Assembly (NCBI GenBank): GCA_021852275.1
Contig: JAJZNX010000136.1
Span: 1-33,271, forward strand
Source: Planctomycetota bacterium
GTDB taxonomy: Bacteria > Planctomycetota > Phycisphaerae > WQYP01
Length of the DNA stretch: 33,271 nucleotides
Reading direction: 5' to 3'
The notes beneath the pieces were generated by a model. The model saw only the letters and a program-made list of their open reading frames with translations, had not been told where the DNA came from and ran no database searches. Within the stretch, counting starts at the first letter, position 1, and each line of letters begins with the position of its first letter. The position numbers and the translations under genes were made by a program. Below are positions 32,952 through 33,271 of this stretch, one piece after another.

Positions 32952-33024
32952 TAGCGGCGTCCGGACTCGAACCGGAGACCTTGGGCTTATGAATCCCGCG
33001 CTCTACCAACTGAGCTACGCCGCC
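32952..33024 (-). tRNA. tRNA with anticodon CAU (probably elongator tRNA-Met)
   Basis: 73 nt, 3' CCA not encoded. Acceptor GGCGGCG pairs with CGCCGCT (first pair G-U), discriminator A. The D-arm is GCTC-AGTTGGTA-GAGC, the T-arm TCCGG-TTCGAGT-CCGGA. The anticodon loop TTCATAA has CAU at 32991-32989. The anticodon stem has only three strong GC pairs plus mismatches at both ends. It lacks the C1-A72 mismatch of initiators. tRNA-Ile with modified C34 is the alternative. Confidence 0.88.
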
Positions 33025-33040
33025 GCTCACGGAATCTATA

Positions 33041-33070
33041 ATTATACCATGATCGGCGTAAAATGGGCAA
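33041..33070 (-). promoter_or_regulatory. Promoter of the tRNA gene
   Basis: Minus strand TTGCCC (33070-33065), 18-bp spacer, TATAAT (33046-33041), about 17 bp before the 5' end of the mature tRNA. It uses the same -35 hexamer as the kor promoter. Confidence 0.6.
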
Positions 33071-33111
33071 ATGGCAAAAATCGGCGGCGGAGGGGAGGGG
33101 TGCGTGGCACG

Positions 33112-33271
33112 TTATGCGGCCCGGCGTGGAGCGCAGCGGCGAAACATGTAATCGTCCCAGCGGCCATCTTGGCTCAGGCGTAGAGCACGCAGCGTCAGCA
33201 TGGCCTCCGCGCCCCGGCGGTTCCAGAACTGCTCCGTTCCCTTGACCCGCTTGTTGAAGAGTTTGATGCCG
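33112..33271 (-). CDS. Transposase, C-terminal fragment (runs off the window)
   Basis: Only the last 52 codons are inside the window; the stop is TAA at 33114-33112. The readable end includes NKRVKGTEQFWNRRGAEAM followed by LTLRALRLSQDGRW, which I recognise as the C-terminal end common in a group of large DDE transposases from planctomycetes and related bacteria; the exact IS family is uncertain. It probably belongs to an insertion sequence whose body lies to the right. The inverted repeat of that element should fall between here and the tRNA promoter but was not identified. Confidence 0.55.
   Translation of the reverse strand, partial: GIKLFNKRVKGTEQFWNRRGAEAMLTLRALRLSQDGRWDDYMFRRCAPRRAA

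Noticed and set aside
32952-33024. Initiator tRNA-Met
   Set aside because: The acceptor begins with a G-U pair, not the C-A mismatch, and the three GC pairs of the anticodon stem are not at positions 29-31/39-41.

Overview
The window looks like a chromosomal segment of a Gram-negative-type, free-living bacterium, most plausibly a planctomycete-like lineage (Phycisphaerae or a relative). The pointers are a PEP-CTERM surface protein, a TatC with a large extra periplasmic loop, a LolD-type lipoprotein-release ABC pair, a DciA-type helicase-loader gene beside dnaN, and a secreted two-repeat protein of a kind I associate with planctomycetes. The phylum is an inference: there is no rRNA gene here. 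Base composition is moderate to high G+C, except for one very AT-rich stretch at about 3.8-4.28 kb.

Layout, left to right. 1-603 has no recognisable gene but serves as a long leader to a PEP-CTERM protein (604-1347) that ends in a clear intrinsic terminator. On the minus strand follow a FAD-dependent oxidoreductase and a TrpG/PabA glutamine amidotransferase. Next comes an AT-rich non-coding region with three perfect DnaA boxes (candidate oriC), then dciA (DUF721) and dnaN, both minus. Divergent from dnaN, a well-formed promoter and structured leader drive gltB-gltD (glutamate synthase). A Fur-family regulator, a class V aminotransferase and an Nfu-type Fe-S scaffold are on the minus strand. 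A secreted protein with two internal repeats (plus) converges on a GTGA-overlapping DinB/Nudix pair. A translation cluster tsf-pyrH-frr (minus, without rpsB) is divergent from a small Tic20-like membrane protein and an M19 dipeptidase. tatC, a LolD-like ATPase, its permease and lysS form a minus-strand run.

The right third holds central carbon metabolism: gltA (citrate synthase, plus) converges on korDABC, a four-subunit 2-oxoacid:ferredoxin oxidoreductase (minus) with a good sigma70-type promoter. gltA is flanked on both sides by copies of an intergenic repeat. On the left a ~0.49 kb segment (26025-26518) is bounded by ~20-bp inverted repeats, like a MITE. On the right another copy (28178-28304) folds on itself and appears to supply the korC stop codon. 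prfA, rpmE (with terminator), a tRNA with anticodon CAU and the C-terminal fragment of a transposase at the window edge complete the region.

Functionally, gltA and kor make and consume 2-oxoglutarate, and gltBD uses it as nitrogen acceptor, so one C/N node is spread over the window. Most of the genes are housekeeping. I did not find a defence locus, CRISPR array, prophage or biosynthetic cluster. The less ordinary items are the oriC/dciA/dnaN arrangement, the repeat family around gltA, a possible SD-sequestering leader before gltB, two candidate leaderless promoters with identical spacing (trpG and fur), and the two-repeat secreted protein.
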